Shown here: positions 35,664 to 45,171 of the stretch, piece after piece | Position numbering within the stretch: the stretch's first letter is position 1 | How the letters are laid out: the number at the start of each line of letters is the position of its first letter | NCBI RefSeq assembly: GCF_001482305.1 | Contig: NZ_LOHP01000046.1 | Coordinates: forward strand, 1-64,000 | Source of the DNA: Leucobacter sp. G161 | Lineage (GTDB): Bacteria > Actinomycetota > Actinomycetes > Actinomycetales > Microbacteriaceae | Direction of reading: 5' to 3' | DNA length: 64,000 nucleotides | The notes under the pieces: model-generated | The model's database searches: none | Told to the model about the DNA's origin: nothing | The model's input: only the letters and a program-made list of their open reading frames with translations | Program-made: the position numbers and the translations under genes

Positions 35664-36644
35664 ATGCCCGCGCTCACCGCTCTTGCTAGGGATGATCGAT
35701 CCGCCCGCGTATTGCTGTCGATGATCGACGCCCCCGGCAACGTCACCACGGGAAACCTGCTCGCCGAGGTAGGCGCAGCAGAGCTGATCTCAATCGCCGA
35801 GGGGGACGGCACGGTCCCGGGCATGGATCGCGTTGAGGCTGCGGTGTGGCGCGATCGGCTCCTTTCAGCTGCCACCCCGGATCTCCTTGCCGAGCGAATA
35901 GTTGAGGCCAGCAAGTTCCGTGTAATCATTCCCAGCGACCCCGACTGGCCAACGTCACTCAACGATCTCGGCGCTCGTGCCCCATACGCGCTCTGGGCAA
36001 AGGGACGCACGGAGTTGCTCGCTGAGCCGCTCCCGCAGCGCATCACCGTCACGGGCGCCCGCGCCGCCACCTCATACGGCGCACACGTCACCGACGAACT
36101 GTGCGGGGACCTCGCTCAAGACGGTAGAACGCTGGTAGCCGGGGCCGCGTACGGGATCGAGGCCTCCGCACACCGTGCCGCCCTCATTCGAGATGCGAAC
36201 ACGATCGCGGTGCTCGCTTCTGGCGTCGATCGCCCATACCCCGCGGGCCACGCTGACCTCATCGATCGCATTGCCCGAGAGGGCCTGGTGCTGTCCGAGG
36301 TGCCACCGTCGGTCGCGCCGACTCGCCAGCGGTTTATCGACCGATCGCGCATCCTCGCCGCTCTGTCGAGCGCGATAATCATCGTTGAAGCAGGATCCCG
36401 GTCAGGTTCGTTGCACACGGCCACCGAGGCGGCGCAGCTTGGACGCCTCGTCGGCGCAGTCCCCGGGCCGGTAACGAGTGCCGCCAGCACGGGCACCAAC
36501 CTGCTGCTGCAAAGCGGTCACGCCCGTGTCATTACCGATGGAGCCGACATCGCACGAATACTAGAGGGCGAAGCAAACGCCCCCGCGCGGAGTGTGATCC
36601 GAGCGGGGGCGCCGCATACCTCACCCAAAAGTCGGGTGCTGTAG
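35664..36644 (+). CDS. DprA-like DNA-processing protein
   Basis: This 326-residue protein carries the DprA/Smf Rossmann domain (about 130-300): ITVTGARAATSYGAHVTDEL, GRTLVAGAAYGIEASAHRAAL, VLASGVDRPYPAGHADL and IIIVEAGSRSGSLHTATEA. DprA loads RecA on single strands during transformation. Related Smf proteins on mobile elements occur near integrases and may help handle incoming single-stranded DNA. The leader has GCGCACCTT at 35624-35632 and an AAGGAGG site. It ends three bases before the convergent excisionase gene. Confidence 0.8.
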   Translation: MPALTALARDDRSARVLLSMIDAPGNVTTGNLLAEVGAAELISIAEGDGTVPGMDRVEAAVWRDRLLSAATPDLLAERIVEASKFRVIIPSDPDWPTSLNDLGARAPYALWAKGRTELLAEPLPQRITVTGARAATSYGAHVTDELCGDLAQDGRTLVAGAAYGIEASAHRAALIRDANTIAVLASGVDRPYPAGHADLIDRIAREGLVLSEVPPSVAPTRQRFIDRSRILAALSSAIIIVEAGSRSGSLHTATEAAQLGRLVGAVPGPVTSAASTGTNLLLQSGHARVITDGADIARILEGEANAPARSVIRAGAPHTSPKSRVL

Positions 36645-36647
36645 CTG

Positions 36648-36854
36648 CTACCTTGCCGTTGGCATCTCTACGACCAGACTCTGTCGAAGCTCGTCGAGGT
36701 CAACGCGAATGAGGCGCCCGACCCGATACCCGCGGATGGTGCCGTCAGCGATTCGACGTCTGATGGTCTTGACCGAAACTCCCAGGTTCTCGGCCGCGAC
36801 CGCCAATGGAACCAGCGCGGATTCGTGTGCATCAGATGGAGTGCGAGCAGTCAT
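36648..36854 (-). CDS. Excisionase-like helix-turn-helix protein
   Basis: This 68-residue protein has a MerR/excisionase-type winged HTH: AAENLGVSVKTIRRRIADGTIRGYRVGRLIRV. ATG 36854 follows GGGAGG; the longer reading to 36977 overlaps the integrase and lacks a site. It lies 58 bases downstream of the integrase on the same strand, the usual int-xis arrangement, and would direct the integrase toward excision. Confidence 0.8.
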   Translation of the reverse strand: MTARTPSDAHESALVPLAVAAENLGVSVKTIRRRIADGTIRGYRVGRLIRVDLDELRQSLVVEMPTAR

Positions 36855-36912
36855 GGTGTTACCTCCCTGTAAGCGAATGAGTGTCACTCCACAGGTGTCC
36901 GCGGCTGTCCTG

Positions 36913-38193
36913 TTAGGTCTCCTCTCCCCCAGCACCTTCTTTCTTCGCTCGGGCAATACTCGAGCTGACACGGTCACTCATACGGTCGGCCAGCTCCCGG
37001 TCTCGGTTCATCGTGGCGTGCTGGTAGCGCAGCACGATGTGGATGTCAGCGTGCCCGCCCCGCCGCATCAGCTCCGCGAGCGTCGCCCCCTCTTGTGCGA
37101 AGATCGTCAGCCCCGTGTGCCTCAGGTCATGAAACCTGAAGCGATGAGGCAGCCCCGCGACTCCATCTCGCACGTCGGCCCAGATGTATCCCCACCGGGT
37201 GTTCGACAGCGGGATGCTCCCCCGACGGTCGGCGGGGAGCACAGGCGCCTTCGCGTCGGACGAAACGTAGTCCTCCAAGTGCTGCTGCAGGCGACCGATC
37301 ATGAGCTTCGGAATACTGAGGGATCGCCTGCCAGCCTCACTCTTCAGGTCGGTGTAGCCACCGGTGTTGGCGTTGAGCTGGCGCCGCACATGCAGCGTGG
37401 CACTTCCGTCGTCATGCCACTCGATATCACGACGCTGCAAGCCGAGGCACTCACCTCGGCGCAGCTGACACCATGCCGCGAGCAGCACCGCGATAGCCCA
37501 CTGATCTGGAACCGCCTCGTACAGTGCTTCAACCTGTATGGGATTCGCAACGTCTTCACCCGCGTCGTGGTCTGCGTCGTGCCTCACCGACTCTTGCCGC
37601 GGTACCGAGACATTCGGTGCCGCCGGGATGATGCCGTCTCGTGCGGCCTGCCGAAGGATCATCATGAGCACGATGAGCACCGGTCTCGTAATGCCGTTGA
37701 ACTTCGAGTTCGGGTTGAGCGGCGCGGGGATCTGATCAAGCCGGTCCGTCATCACCTTGATGCGGGCGGCGTCGATCTCGCGCACCGGAGTGCTTCCGAA
37801 CTCTGGAACGAGGTAGCCGGTAACCTTCCCCTGGTACGAGCGCACCGTACCAACCGCCCGTTTCTTACCGCTGCGATTGGGTTCGGTACGGATCATTTCA
37901 AGCCAACGCTTGGAATACTCCTCGAAGCCCAACGACTGCGCCTGTTCGATCTCCAGCTCGGCTTGCAGCCGCGCTGCGATCTCCTCCGGTGGCTCCCAAA
38001 GGCCCCGTGCCATCTTCGATTGCACCCCGGCAAGCCAGGTTCGTGCATCCGTTTTGGTGAGAAAGGTGAGCGGCCGGTCTTGATCGGTTCTGGCCGTGTA
38101 GGTCGTTCCGTCGAGTCCTGGGTATCGAGCTTGCCAGCGGCCCGATGGGAGCTTGCGCAGGCTCCCCCAATTCTCGCGTTTGCTGTTGCTCAT
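36913..38193 (-). CDS. int: Tyrosine-type site-specific integrase
   Basis: The product has 426 residues. ATG 38193 follows GGGAGGG, whereas the longer reading to 38241 has no site. An AP2/SAM-like N-terminal arm-binding domain (GSLRKLPSGRWQARYPG) and a core-binding domain precede the catalytic domain. Catalytic residues are the arginine of QLRRGECL (about 243), H355 and R358 in HDLRHTG, the histidine of GGHADI, and the nucleophile Y390 in VLRYQHA. It integrates and excises the ICE. Clustered GTGCCAC repeats just upstream are candidate arm sites. Confidence 0.9.
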   Translation of the reverse strand: MSNSKRENWGSLRKLPSGRWQARYPGLDGTTYTARTDQDRPLTFLTKTDARTWLAGVQSKMARGLWEPPEEIAARLQAELEIEQAQSLGFEEYSKRWLEMIRTEPNRSGKKRAVGTVRSYQGKVTGYLVPEFGSTPVREIDAARIKVMTDRLDQIPAPLNPNSKFNGITRPVLIVLMMILRQAARDGIIPAAPNVSVPRQESVRHDADHDAGEDVANPIQVEALYEAVPDQWAIAVLLAAWCQLRRGECLGLQRRDIEWHDDGSATLHVRRQLNANTGGYTDLKSEAGRRSLSIPKLMIGRLQQHLEDYVSSDAKAPVLPADRRGSIPLSNTRWGYIWADVRDGVAGLPHRFRFHDLRHTGLTIFAQEGATLAELMRRGGHADIHIVLRYQHATMNRDRELADRMSDRVSSSIARAKKEGAGGEET

Positions 38194-38234
38194 GATGCCC
38201 TCCCATGGACTCGAACGGACGCTGGCGGACCGTC

Positions 38235-38421
38235 GTGCCACTTCGTGCCACTCGACCTCACACCCCTCCTAGATCCGCATGATTCCGCGGATCTCCGGGG
38301 GTTGATTCGATCGTTCGTGGCACGAAGTGGCACGGCTTGGGCGGTGCAGCAACCGCAAATTCCGGTCGCTACCTCGCCCTCCTTCCGCATGGAAGGTGCG
38401 CGCGTGCCATCCCCGTGCCAC
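38235..38421. repeat. Paired GTGCCAC sites beside int (candidate integrase arm sites)
   Basis: GTGCCAC occurs in pairs: 38235 and 38245 (plus, 10 bp apart), 38317 and 38327 as GTGGCAC (minus, 10 bp apart), and 38404 (as GTGCCAT) and 38415 (plus). The first two pairs form a 17-bp inverted repeat. Between them AGATCCGC (38271-38278) and GCGGATCT (38287-38294) form an 8-bp inverted repeat that might be the core region. No tRNA is present; 38194-38483 contains no gene. Confidence 0.5.
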
Positions 38422-38483
38422 TTCGGGTGGGTATTCCTGTTCATTTCTGTTCTCCTCTGTCTTTCGACTGGGAGACACGAAAA

Positions 38484-38519
38484 CGCCCCTGATCTGCGAA
38501 AACTCGCGGATCAGGGGCG
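38484..38519 (-). terminator. Intrinsic terminator of nrdHIEF
   Basis: CGCCCCTGATCTGCG and CGCGGATCAGGGGCG form a 15-bp stem (one T-G wobble) around AAAACT. On the minus strand it is followed by TTTTCG, the T-tract. It lies 37 bases after the nrdF stop and marks the start of chromosomal sequence next to the ICE. Confidence 0.8.
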
Positions 38520-38556
38520 TGAACAGGTATTTACCTGGAGCCTCTAGAAAGAAATC

Positions 38557-39579
<1,023 letters not shown>

Positions 39580-41736
39580 TTAGAGCATGCAGCTGACGCA
39601 CTCTTCCATGTCGGTGCCCTCGAGCGCGAGCTGGCGCAGGCGGATGTAGTAGATCGTCTTGATCCCCTTGCGCCACGCGTAGATCTGCGCCTTGTTGATG
39701 TCGCGCGTCGTCGCAGTGTCCTTGAAGAACAGCGTGAGCGACAGGCCCTGATCGACGTGCTGCGTTGCCGCGGCGTAGGTGTCGATGATCTTCTCGGGGC
39801 CGATCTCGTAGGCATCCTCGTAGAACTCGAGGTTGTCGTTCGTCATGAACGGAGCCGGGTAGTAGACGCGGCCGAGCTTGCCTTCCTTGCGGATCTCCAC
39901 CTTCGACGCGATCGGGTGGATCGAGCTCGTCGAGTTGTTGATGTAGGAGATCGAGCCGGTCGGCGGCACAGCCTGGAGGTTCTGGTTGTAGATACCGTGC
40001 TCCATGATGCTCGCCTTCAGCGCGCGCCAATCGTCCTGCGTCGGGATCTCGACGCCGGCCTGCGCGAAGAGCTCGGCACCCCGAACGGTCGCGGGCTCCC
40101 AGACCTCGTCGGTGTACTTGTCGAAGAACTCGCCCGACGCGTACTTCGAATCCTCGAAGCCGCCGAAGACCTGCTTCCGCTCCATCGCGATCTTGTTCGA
40201 CGCGGTGAGCGCGTGGAACAGCACGGTGTAGAAGTAGATGTTCGTGAAGTCGATGCCCTCTTCGGAGCCGTAGTGCACGTGCTCACGAGCGAGGTAACCG
40301 TGGAGGTTCATCTGGCCGAGGCCGATGGCGTGCGACTGCGCGTTGCCGTCTTCGATCGACCGCACCGAACGGATGGCGCTCATGTCGCTGACCGCGGTGA
40401 GCGAGCGGATCGCGAGATCAACGGTGCCACCGAAGTCGCCGCCGTCCATCGCCATCGCGATGTTCATCGAGCCAAGGTTGCAGGAGATGTCCTTGCCGAT
40501 CTCCTTGTAGCTGAGGTCCTCGTTGTACGTGGTCGGGGTGTTGACCTGGAGGATCTCGGAGCAGAGGTTCGACATGTTGATGCGGCCCTTGATCGGGTTC
40601 GCCTTGTTCACGGTGTCTTCGAACACGATGTACGGGTATCCCGACTCGAACTGCAGCTCTGCCACCGTCTGGAAGAAGTGGCGTGCGCTGATCTTCGTCT
40701 TCGAGATGCGCGAATCGTCGACCATCTCGTAATACTTCTCGGAGACCGAGATATCGCCGAACGGGATCCCGTAGACGCGCTCGACGTCGTACGGCGAGAA
40801 CAGGTACATGTCCTCGTTCTTCTTCGCGAGTTCGAACGTGATGTCGGGCACGACAACGCCGAGCGAGAGCGTCTTGATGCGGATCTTCTCGTCCGCGTTC
40901 TCGCGCTTCGTGTCGAGGAACTTCATGATGTCGGGGTGGTGCGCCGAGAGGTACACCGCGCCGGCACCCTGGCGTGCGCCGAGCTGGTTCGCGTAGCTGA
41001 AGCTGTCTTCGAGAAGCTTCATCACGGGGATGATGCCCGAGGACTGGTTCTCGATCTTCTTGATCGGGGCACCGGCCTCGCGCACGTTCGAGAGTGACAG
41101 TGCGACGCCGCCGCCGCGCTTCGACAACTGCAGCGAGGAGTTGATGCCGCGCGAGATCGACTCCATGTTGTCCTCAACACGAAGCAGGAAGCAGGAGACG
41201 AGCTCGCCGCGCTGCGCCTTACCGAGGTTCAGGAAGGTCGGAGTTGCCGGCTGGAAGCGGCCCGAAATCATCTCGCGCATGAAGCCGCGCGCGAGCTCCT
41301 CGTTGCCCTGGGCGAGCCCGAGCGAGACCATGACCACGCGATCCTCGAAGCGCTCAAGGTAGCGCTTGCCGTCGAACGTCTTCAGCGCGTACGAGGTGAA
41401 GAACTTGAATGCGCCGAGGAAGGCTGGGAAGCGGAACTTCAGGGCGTATGCCTCGTCGGTGAGCTGCTCGACGAACTTCGTCGAGTACTGGTCGAGCAGC
41501 GCCTTCTCGTAGTAGTCGTTGTCGATGAGGTAGCGCAGGCGCTCCTCGAAGTTGTGGAAGAACACCATGTTCTGGTTGACGTGCTGCAGGAAGTACTGCC
41601 TGGCAGCCTCGCGATCCTTGTCGAACTGGATCTTGCCATTTGCATCGTACAGATTCAGCATCGCGTTCAGCGAGTGGTAGTCCATCTCGCTAATCTTCGA
41701 TGACTCAAGCCCCGGCTCCATTACTGCTGTTTCCAA
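39580..41736 (-). CDS. nrdE: Class Ib ribonucleotide reductase, alpha subunit
   Basis: This 718-residue protein is full length for Nrd[18 protein letters not shown] contains the active-site cysteine region, MNLHGYL and [11 protein letters not shown] carry conserved catalytic positions, and the C-terminus ends in MEECVSCML, the redox-active CxxC tail reduced by NrdH. Class Ib enzymes lack the N-terminal ATP cone, as here. Its start overlaps the nrdI end by 16 bases, showing translational coupling. Expression is probably controlled by NrdR at boxes upstream of nrdH. Confidence 0.95.
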   Translation of the reverse strand: METAVMEPGLESSKISEMDYHSLNAMLNLYDANGKIQFDKDREAARQYFLQHVNQNMVFFHNFEERLRYLIDNDYYEKALLDQYSTKFVEQLTDEAYALKFRFPAFLGAFKFFTSYALKTFDGKRYLERFEDRVVMVSLGLAQGNEELARGFMREMISGRFQPATPTFLNLGKAQRGELVSCFLLRVEDNMESISRGINSSLQLSKRGGGVALSLSNVREAGAPIKKIENQSSGIIPVMKLLEDSFSYANQLGARQGAGAVYLSAHHPDIMKFLDTKRENADEKIRIKTLSLGVVVPDITFELAKKNEDMYLFSPYDVERVYGIPFGDISVSEKYYEMVDDSRISKTKISARHFFQTVAELQFESGYPYIVFEDTVNKANPIKGRINMSNLCSEILQVNTPTTYNEDLSYKEIGKDISCNLGSMNIAMAMDGGDFGGTVDLAIRSLTAVSDMSAIRSVRSIEDGNAQSHAIGLGQMNLHGYLAREHVHYGSEEGIDFTNIYFYTVLFHALTASNKIAMERKQVFGGFEDSKYASGEFFDKYTDEVWEPATVRGAELFAQAGVEIPTQDDWRALKASIMEHGIYNQNLQAVPPTGSISYINNSTSSIHPIASKVEIRKEGKLGRVYYPAPFMTNDNLEFYEDAYEIGPEKIIDTYAAATQHVDQGLSLTLFFKDTATTRDINKAQIYAWRKGIKTIYYIRLRQLALEGTDMEECVSCML

Positions 41737-42131
41737 AACTTATCCAATCCTTTTTGGACGGCTGTGACGTCGTCCGGTGTTCCAAACACTTCAAATCGAT
41801 ACAGAAAGGGCACCTGGCATTTGCGGGAAATAATGTCGCCCGCAATACAGAAGCCCTCTCCAAAGTTGAGGTTGCCCGCGGCAATTACGCCCCGAATGAG
41901 TGATCTGTTCTGCTCGTCGTTGAGGAACTTGATCACCTGTTTCGGAACCGCTCGTAGCGCGGGCCCCCCGCCGTAGGTTGGCACAAGAAGCACGTAGGGT
42001 TCGGTGACCTCTAGCGGCTCTTCTCGCGCGTACAACGGAATGCGTTTTGCTGGCATACCGAGCTTCTCAACGAAGCGGTGCGTGTTCCCCGAAACGCTGG
42101 AAAAATACACCAAATTACTCACGGTAACCAC
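41721..42131 (-). CDS. nrdI: NrdI flavodoxin-like protein
   Basis: This 136-residue protein has the phosphate-binding loop [12 protein letters not shown] and the NrdI core TYGGGP and [14 protein letters not shown] that contact FMN. NrdI produces the oxidant that activates the manganese cofactor of NrdF. The start is GTG 42131, with GTG three codons later as an alternative. It lies 11 bases after nrdH and overlaps nrdE by 16 bases. Confidence 0.93.
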   Translation of the reverse strand: MVTVSNLVYFSSVSGNTHRFVEKLGMPAKRIPLYAREEPLEVTEPYVLLVPTYGGGPALRAVPKQVIKFLNDEQNRSLIRGVIAAGNLNFGEGFCIAGDIISRKCQVPFLYRFEVFGTPDDVTAVQKGLDKFWKQQ

Positions 42132-42142
42132 ACATCACAGAG

Positions 42143-42376
42143 CTAGAGCATCCGACCGGCGAGCTCCGCGATCTTGTCGGGACGGAAACCCGACCAGTGC
42201 TCATCATCGGTGACCACAACTGGCGCCTGCAGGTAGCCCAATTCCTTGACCGCCTGCAGTGCAGTTTCGTCCTCGGAAAGGTCGAGAACTTCGTACTCGA
42301 TGCCCTTGCTGTCGAGAGCTCGGTAGGTTGCCGTGCACTGCACGCACGACGGCTTGGTGTAGACCGTAACTGCCAT
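42143..42376 (-). CDS. nrdH: NrdH glutaredoxin-like electron donor
   Basis: This 77-residue protein has the redox motif CVQC at 11-14 (YTKPSCVQCTATYRAL) and the C-terminal WSGFRPDKI signature of NrdH redoxins. It accepts electrons from thioredoxin reductase and reduces NrdE. It is the first gene of the operon. GGGAAGGG precedes the ATG, and two NrdR boxes lie 39-86 bases upstream. Confidence 0.95.
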   Translation of the reverse strand: MAVTVYTKPSCVQCTATYRALDSKGIEYEVLDLSEDETALQAVKELGYLQAPVVVTDDEHWSGFRPDKIAELAGRML

Positions 42377-42414
42377 TTTTATGCCCTTCCCTCAAAAGTC
42401 TTTGCTCGTGTGAG

Positions 42415-42462
42415 CCACAACATCTAGTGAACCACACCGGGGGCGACCACAAGATGATGTAG
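42415..42462 (-). promoter_or_regulatory. Two NrdR boxes upstream of nrdH
   Basis: Box 1 at 42415-42430 reads CCACAACATCTAGTGA, close to the consensus acaCwAtATaTwGtgt. Box 2 at 42447-42462 reads CCACAAGATGATGTAG and is weaker. Their starts are 32 bases apart, about three helical turns, which is the normal spacing for cooperative NrdR repression. A GATGTAGTT direct repeat (42456 and 42470) overlaps box 2. Confidence 0.7.
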
Positions 42463-42552
42463 TTACAGCGATGTAGTTTTCTCGAAGCTTTCCACCGATG
42501 ATTGGTTGAACTTGGGGAGAACTTTTGGCGCAGTTCCGCCCCAAATCGGAGG

Positions 42553-42561
42553 TTATCCACA
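42553..42561. promoter_or_regulatory. Consensus DnaA box upstream of nrdHIEF
   Basis: TTATCCACA at 42553-42561 is a perfect DnaA box about 180 bases upstream of the nrdH start. DnaA controls nrd transcription in Escherichia coli, so a replication link is possible here. The rest of the 42377-42805 gap holds a small hairpin (42643-42655, CGCCT-GAG-AGGCG) and no gene I can support. Confidence 0.45.
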
Positions 42562-42805
42562 AGCTGGGGAGACAAAAAGAATTTTCATCCACTGCCCAGC
42601 CTCGGCGTGTCGCGAGAAGCTCCACACCCCTACATATTGCAACGCCTGAGAGGCGCCTTTTATGCCCGTATGAGCGCCTGCCTCAGCCCCAAGATTTCGC
42701 GTGTTTCGTGTCCCTGGCATCACCGCTCGCGGCCGCTACAGCGACCCGAGTGGGACACATCGCACACAACCCAAGAGAGCTCGCCTGTGTGGGCCGCCGC
42801 GGGGC

Positions 42806-43165
42806 TCACTCGACAGCAATCGGCCAGAGGAGTTCCGTTCCGTCGGGTTGGAACCAGCGGAGCACGAGCATCGCGTCGTGCGCCGCAGCGGCGGCATCCG
42901 CCCCACTGCCACGCACGACGACGCGCACCCGCTCGCCCGGCTCCACTGTCCTCGGAAGCGAGAGCCCGAGCATTCCGGCGCCGGACAGCGCGAACCGCAC
43001 CGAGAGCGCGGTCTCGGTGCCGCGGTGCTCGATCTCGATCACCCCGAGCCCGCGGCGCACCACGCGCCAGGGCACCGGCACCGGCGCCGGGCCCGCGCGC
43101 ACAGGCCGCACTGCTCCTGACGAGCGCGACGGAAGCGTTCGGGTGCTGAGTCGAAACGGGGCCAT
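42806..43165 (-). CDS. Small hypothetical protein
   Basis: This 119-residue protein starts at ATG 43165. After a basic, proline-rich N-terminus, residues 30-119 are beta-rich (RVVRRGLGVIEIEHRGTETALSVRF; GERVRVVVRGSGADAAAAAHDAMLVLRWF). This may be a small immunoglobulin-like or PilZ-like fold. No family is recognised. It follows rlmH on the same strand by 52 bases, which gives moderate support that it is expressed. Confidence 0.5.
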   Translation of the reverse strand: MAPFRLSTRTLPSRSSGAVRPVRAGPAPVPVPWRVVRRGLGVIEIEHRGTETALSVRFALSGAGMLGLSLPRTVEPGERVRVVVRGSGADAAAAAHDAMLVLRWFQPDGTELLWPIAVE

Positions 43166-43217
43166 GCGGAGAGAGTAGCCGCAACCTCTGACACCGCTGC
43201 CACGCAGCTCCAACCGC

Positions 43218-43676
43218 TTACACGTGGTGGTACGGGCGCCCGCCCGCGATCTCCTGCGCACGGTACAGCTGTTCGGCAAGGATGAGTCGCACGAGCTGGT
43301 GGGGGAACACGAGCTTCGAGAGACTCCACTGAAAGTCTGCGCGCCCCCGCACCCGATCGTCGACGCCGTAGGCGCCGCCGATCACGATCACCATGGGCTT
43401 TCCGGCGTCGAAGGCGGACTGGAGTCTCGCGGCGAGCGCGGGCGAGTCAACGTTCGTGCCGCGCTCGTCGAGCAGCACGAGGAACGCATCGCGATCCACT
43501 TTCTGCAGGATTCGCTCCGACTCCTCCGCTCGCGCGCTGTCGCCCTCGCGTGCGGAGTGCGACAGCAGCTGCCAGGACACGTCGAAGGGTTTACGCAGCC
43601 GCTTTTCGTAGCGATCGATGCCATCGGTCACCCAGTTCTCGTGCTTCTTCCCGACCGCGAGAATCTTGATGCTCAC
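43218..43676 (-). CDS. rlmH: 23S rRNA pseudouridine-1915 N3-methyltransferase
   Basis: This 152-residue protein matches RlmH (SPOUT family) over its full length. IKILAVGKKHENWVTDGIDRYEKRL opens it. LLDERGTNVDSPALAARLQ and VIVIGGAYGVDDRVRGRADFQWSLSKLVFPHQLVRLILAEQLYRA form the trefoil-knot AdoMet site, and RPYHHV is the conserved C-terminus. It methylates helix 69 of 23S rRNA in the assembled ribosome. It lies 40 bases downstream of the aminotransferase gene. Confidence 0.95.
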   Translation of the reverse strand: MSIKILAVGKKHENWVTDGIDRYEKRLRKPFDVSWQLLSHSAREGDSARAEESERILQKVDRDAFLVLLDERGTNVDSPALAARLQSAFDAGKPMVIVIGGAYGVDDRVRGRADFQWSLSKLVFPHQLVRLILAEQLYRAQEIAGGRPYHHV

Positions 43677-43716
43677 CGTGTTTGCCCCGTTCTGGCCGCG
43701 CGGTGCGCGCCCACGA

Positions 43717-44946
43717 CTACGCTACCCGCACGGTATCGAGGTGCTCGGCGATACGACCGATCGCCTCTGCAAGCACGGTGACCTCCGGGAGTGTGACGAA
43801 GCGCAGGTGGTCTGGCGTCGGGAGGTTGAACCCACGGCCGTTGGTCACGAGCACGCGGGTCGCACGGAGAAGATCGATAACGAAGGCCTGATCGTCAGCG
43901 ATGGGGTACATGGTGGGGTCGAGCCGCGGGAACAGGTACATCGCGCCACCCGGCAGCTCGCAGCTCACGCCTGGGATCGCGGTGAGTAGCCGGTGCGCGG
44001 TGTTGCGTTGTTCGAGGAGCCTGCCGCCGGGGGCGCAGAGCGCATCGATCGACGACTCGATGCCGAGCGCCACCGGAATCGCGTACTGCGCTGGCGCGTT
44101 CGAGCACATCCGCATGTTCGCAAGCAGTGTGAGCCCTTCGAGGAAGTCCGCGGCGCGCGCCAGGTTCCCCGAGGCAACCAACCAGCCAGCCCGGTATCCG
44201 GCAACGCGCTGCGCCTTCGAGAGCCCGCTGAACGTCAGGCAGAGCGTTTCGGTGACGTGCAGTGCGGCGTGCTCGTGATTCACCCCGTCGTAGAGGATCC
44301 GATCGTAGATCTCGTCGGCCATGAGCACGAGCCCGTGCCGTTCGGCGATCGCCGCGAAGCCGCGCACGAGCTCTGGCGAGTACACCGCGCCCGTCGGGTT
44401 GTTCGGGTTGATGAGCACGATGCCACGGGTCTCCGGAGTGATGAGCGACTCGATCTCGGCGAGGTCTGGCATCCAGCCGTTCGATTCGTCGCACGGGTAG
44501 TGCACGGCTTTCCCACCCTGCAGCGTGACCTGCGCAGTCCACAGCGGGTAGTCGGGGGCCGGCACGAGGATCTCGTCGCCCCGGCTCACGAGCGCCTGCA
44601 GCACGAGCGAGATGAGCTCGCTCACCCCGTTACCGAGGAAGACGTTGTCCGGGGTGACACCCGCAACACCGATCCCGGTGTAGTGCTCGGCGACCGCCTC
44701 GCGGGCCGGGAGGATCCCGCGGGAGTCGGTGTAGCCCTGTGCGTGCGGGAGCGCGTCCCGCATCGCGTCGACGATCTCGGGTGGCGCTTCGAAGCCGAAC
44801 GGCGCCGGATTGCCGATGTTGAGCTTCAGGATCTGCTCGCCCGCGCGTTCGAGCCGCTCCGCTTCCTGGAGGATCGGCCCGCGCACGTCGTAGCGCACGC
44901 CGGCGAGCTTATTGGACTGGGTTATCTGTCGCGTCGTCGAGCTCAC
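43717..44946 (-). CDS. PLP-dependent aminotransferase (AlaA/AspC type)
   Basis: This 409-residue fold-type I aminotransferase has NIGNPAPFGFEAP near the start, LINPNNPTGAVYSPE and DEIYDRILYDG around the PLP ring, and FSGLSKAQRVAGYRAGW with the Schiff-base lysine. Sequence features are closest to AlaA, which makes alanine from pyruvate and glutamate. The start ATG 44946 is 97 bases downstream (minus direction) of the structured repeat element at 45043-45123, which could lie in its leader. Confidence 0.88.
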   Translation of the reverse strand: MSSTTRQITQSNKLAGVRYDVRGPILQEAERLERAGEQILKLNIGNPAPFGFEAPPEIVDAMRDALPHAQGYTDSRGILPAREAVAEHYTGIGVAGVTPDNVFLGNGVSELISLVLQALVSRGDEILVPAPDYPLWTAQVTLQGGKAVHYPCDESNGWMPDLAEIESLITPETRGIVLINPNNPTGAVYSPELVRGFAAIAERHGLVLMADEIYDRILYDGVNHEHAALHVTETLCLTFSGLSKAQRVAGYRAGWLVASGNLARAADFLEGLTLLANMRMCSNAPAQYAIPVALGIESSIDALCAPGGRLLEQRNTAHRLLTAIPGVSCELPGGAMYLFPRLDPTMYPIADDQAFVIDLLRATRVLVTNGRGFNLPTPDHLRFVTLPEVTVLAEAIGRIAEHLDTVRVA

Positions 44947-45042
44947 GGGGCGAGTTTACTCCCGTGTGTCTGTGCGATGCTGCGCACGCAGCGCCGAAAC
45001 GGGTGGGTGATGGCGCGAGGCAGGACGGCAGGCAGACCTTCT

Positions 45043-45123
45043 TCCCCACTGCCCCGAGTTATCTAGTCTGAGCCTTGTGCAGCCCAAACAAAGCTCATAC
45101 AGGAAAAATCGGGGCAGTGGGGA
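45043..45123. ncRNA. Structured repeat element, copy A
   Basis: A perfect 15-bp inverted repeat (45043-45057 with 45109-45123) encloses a 51-base core. Inside, TGAGCCTTGT (45069-45078) pairs with ACAAAGCTCA (45088-45097), with one mismatch and a 9-base loop GCAGCCCAA. The core is about 70% identical to copy B at 53159-53245, which also has paired outer arms of different sequence. It sits between the aminotransferase start and the DUF4097 gene. Strand and function are unknown; no T-tract follows, so a terminator is unlikely. Confidence 0.55.
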
Positions 45124-45171
45124 TGGAGCAGGGGCAGGGGCACAGGGGCAGGCCGGGGCCCACGGGGTGGC

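Larger units (their letters stand above)
1..38300. mobile_element. Right-hand part of an integrative conjugative element (ICE) with defence cargo
   Basis: A tyrosine integrase and a small excisionase sit at the right edge beside chromosomal nrdF. To their left lies a full mating-channel set (VirB4, VirD4, SCO6880, VirB6/TrbL-like, DUF6112 proteins, wall hydrolase) with ArdC, primase-polymerase, ParB and SSB. Restriction-like and other defence-like genes are interspersed. The right boundary is placed between the integrase start (38193) and the nrdF terminator (38484); the exact att core was not found. The left end and any relaxase lie outside the window. Confidence 0.85.

Noticed and set aside
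38194-38483. tRNA gene as the ICE attachment site
   Set aside because: No cloverleaf can be folded here; the only tRNA in the window is at 61068.
42641-42661. Plus-strand terminator CGCCT-GAG-AGGCG-CCTTTT
   Set aside because: No plus-strand gene ends upstream of it and the stem is only five base pairs.
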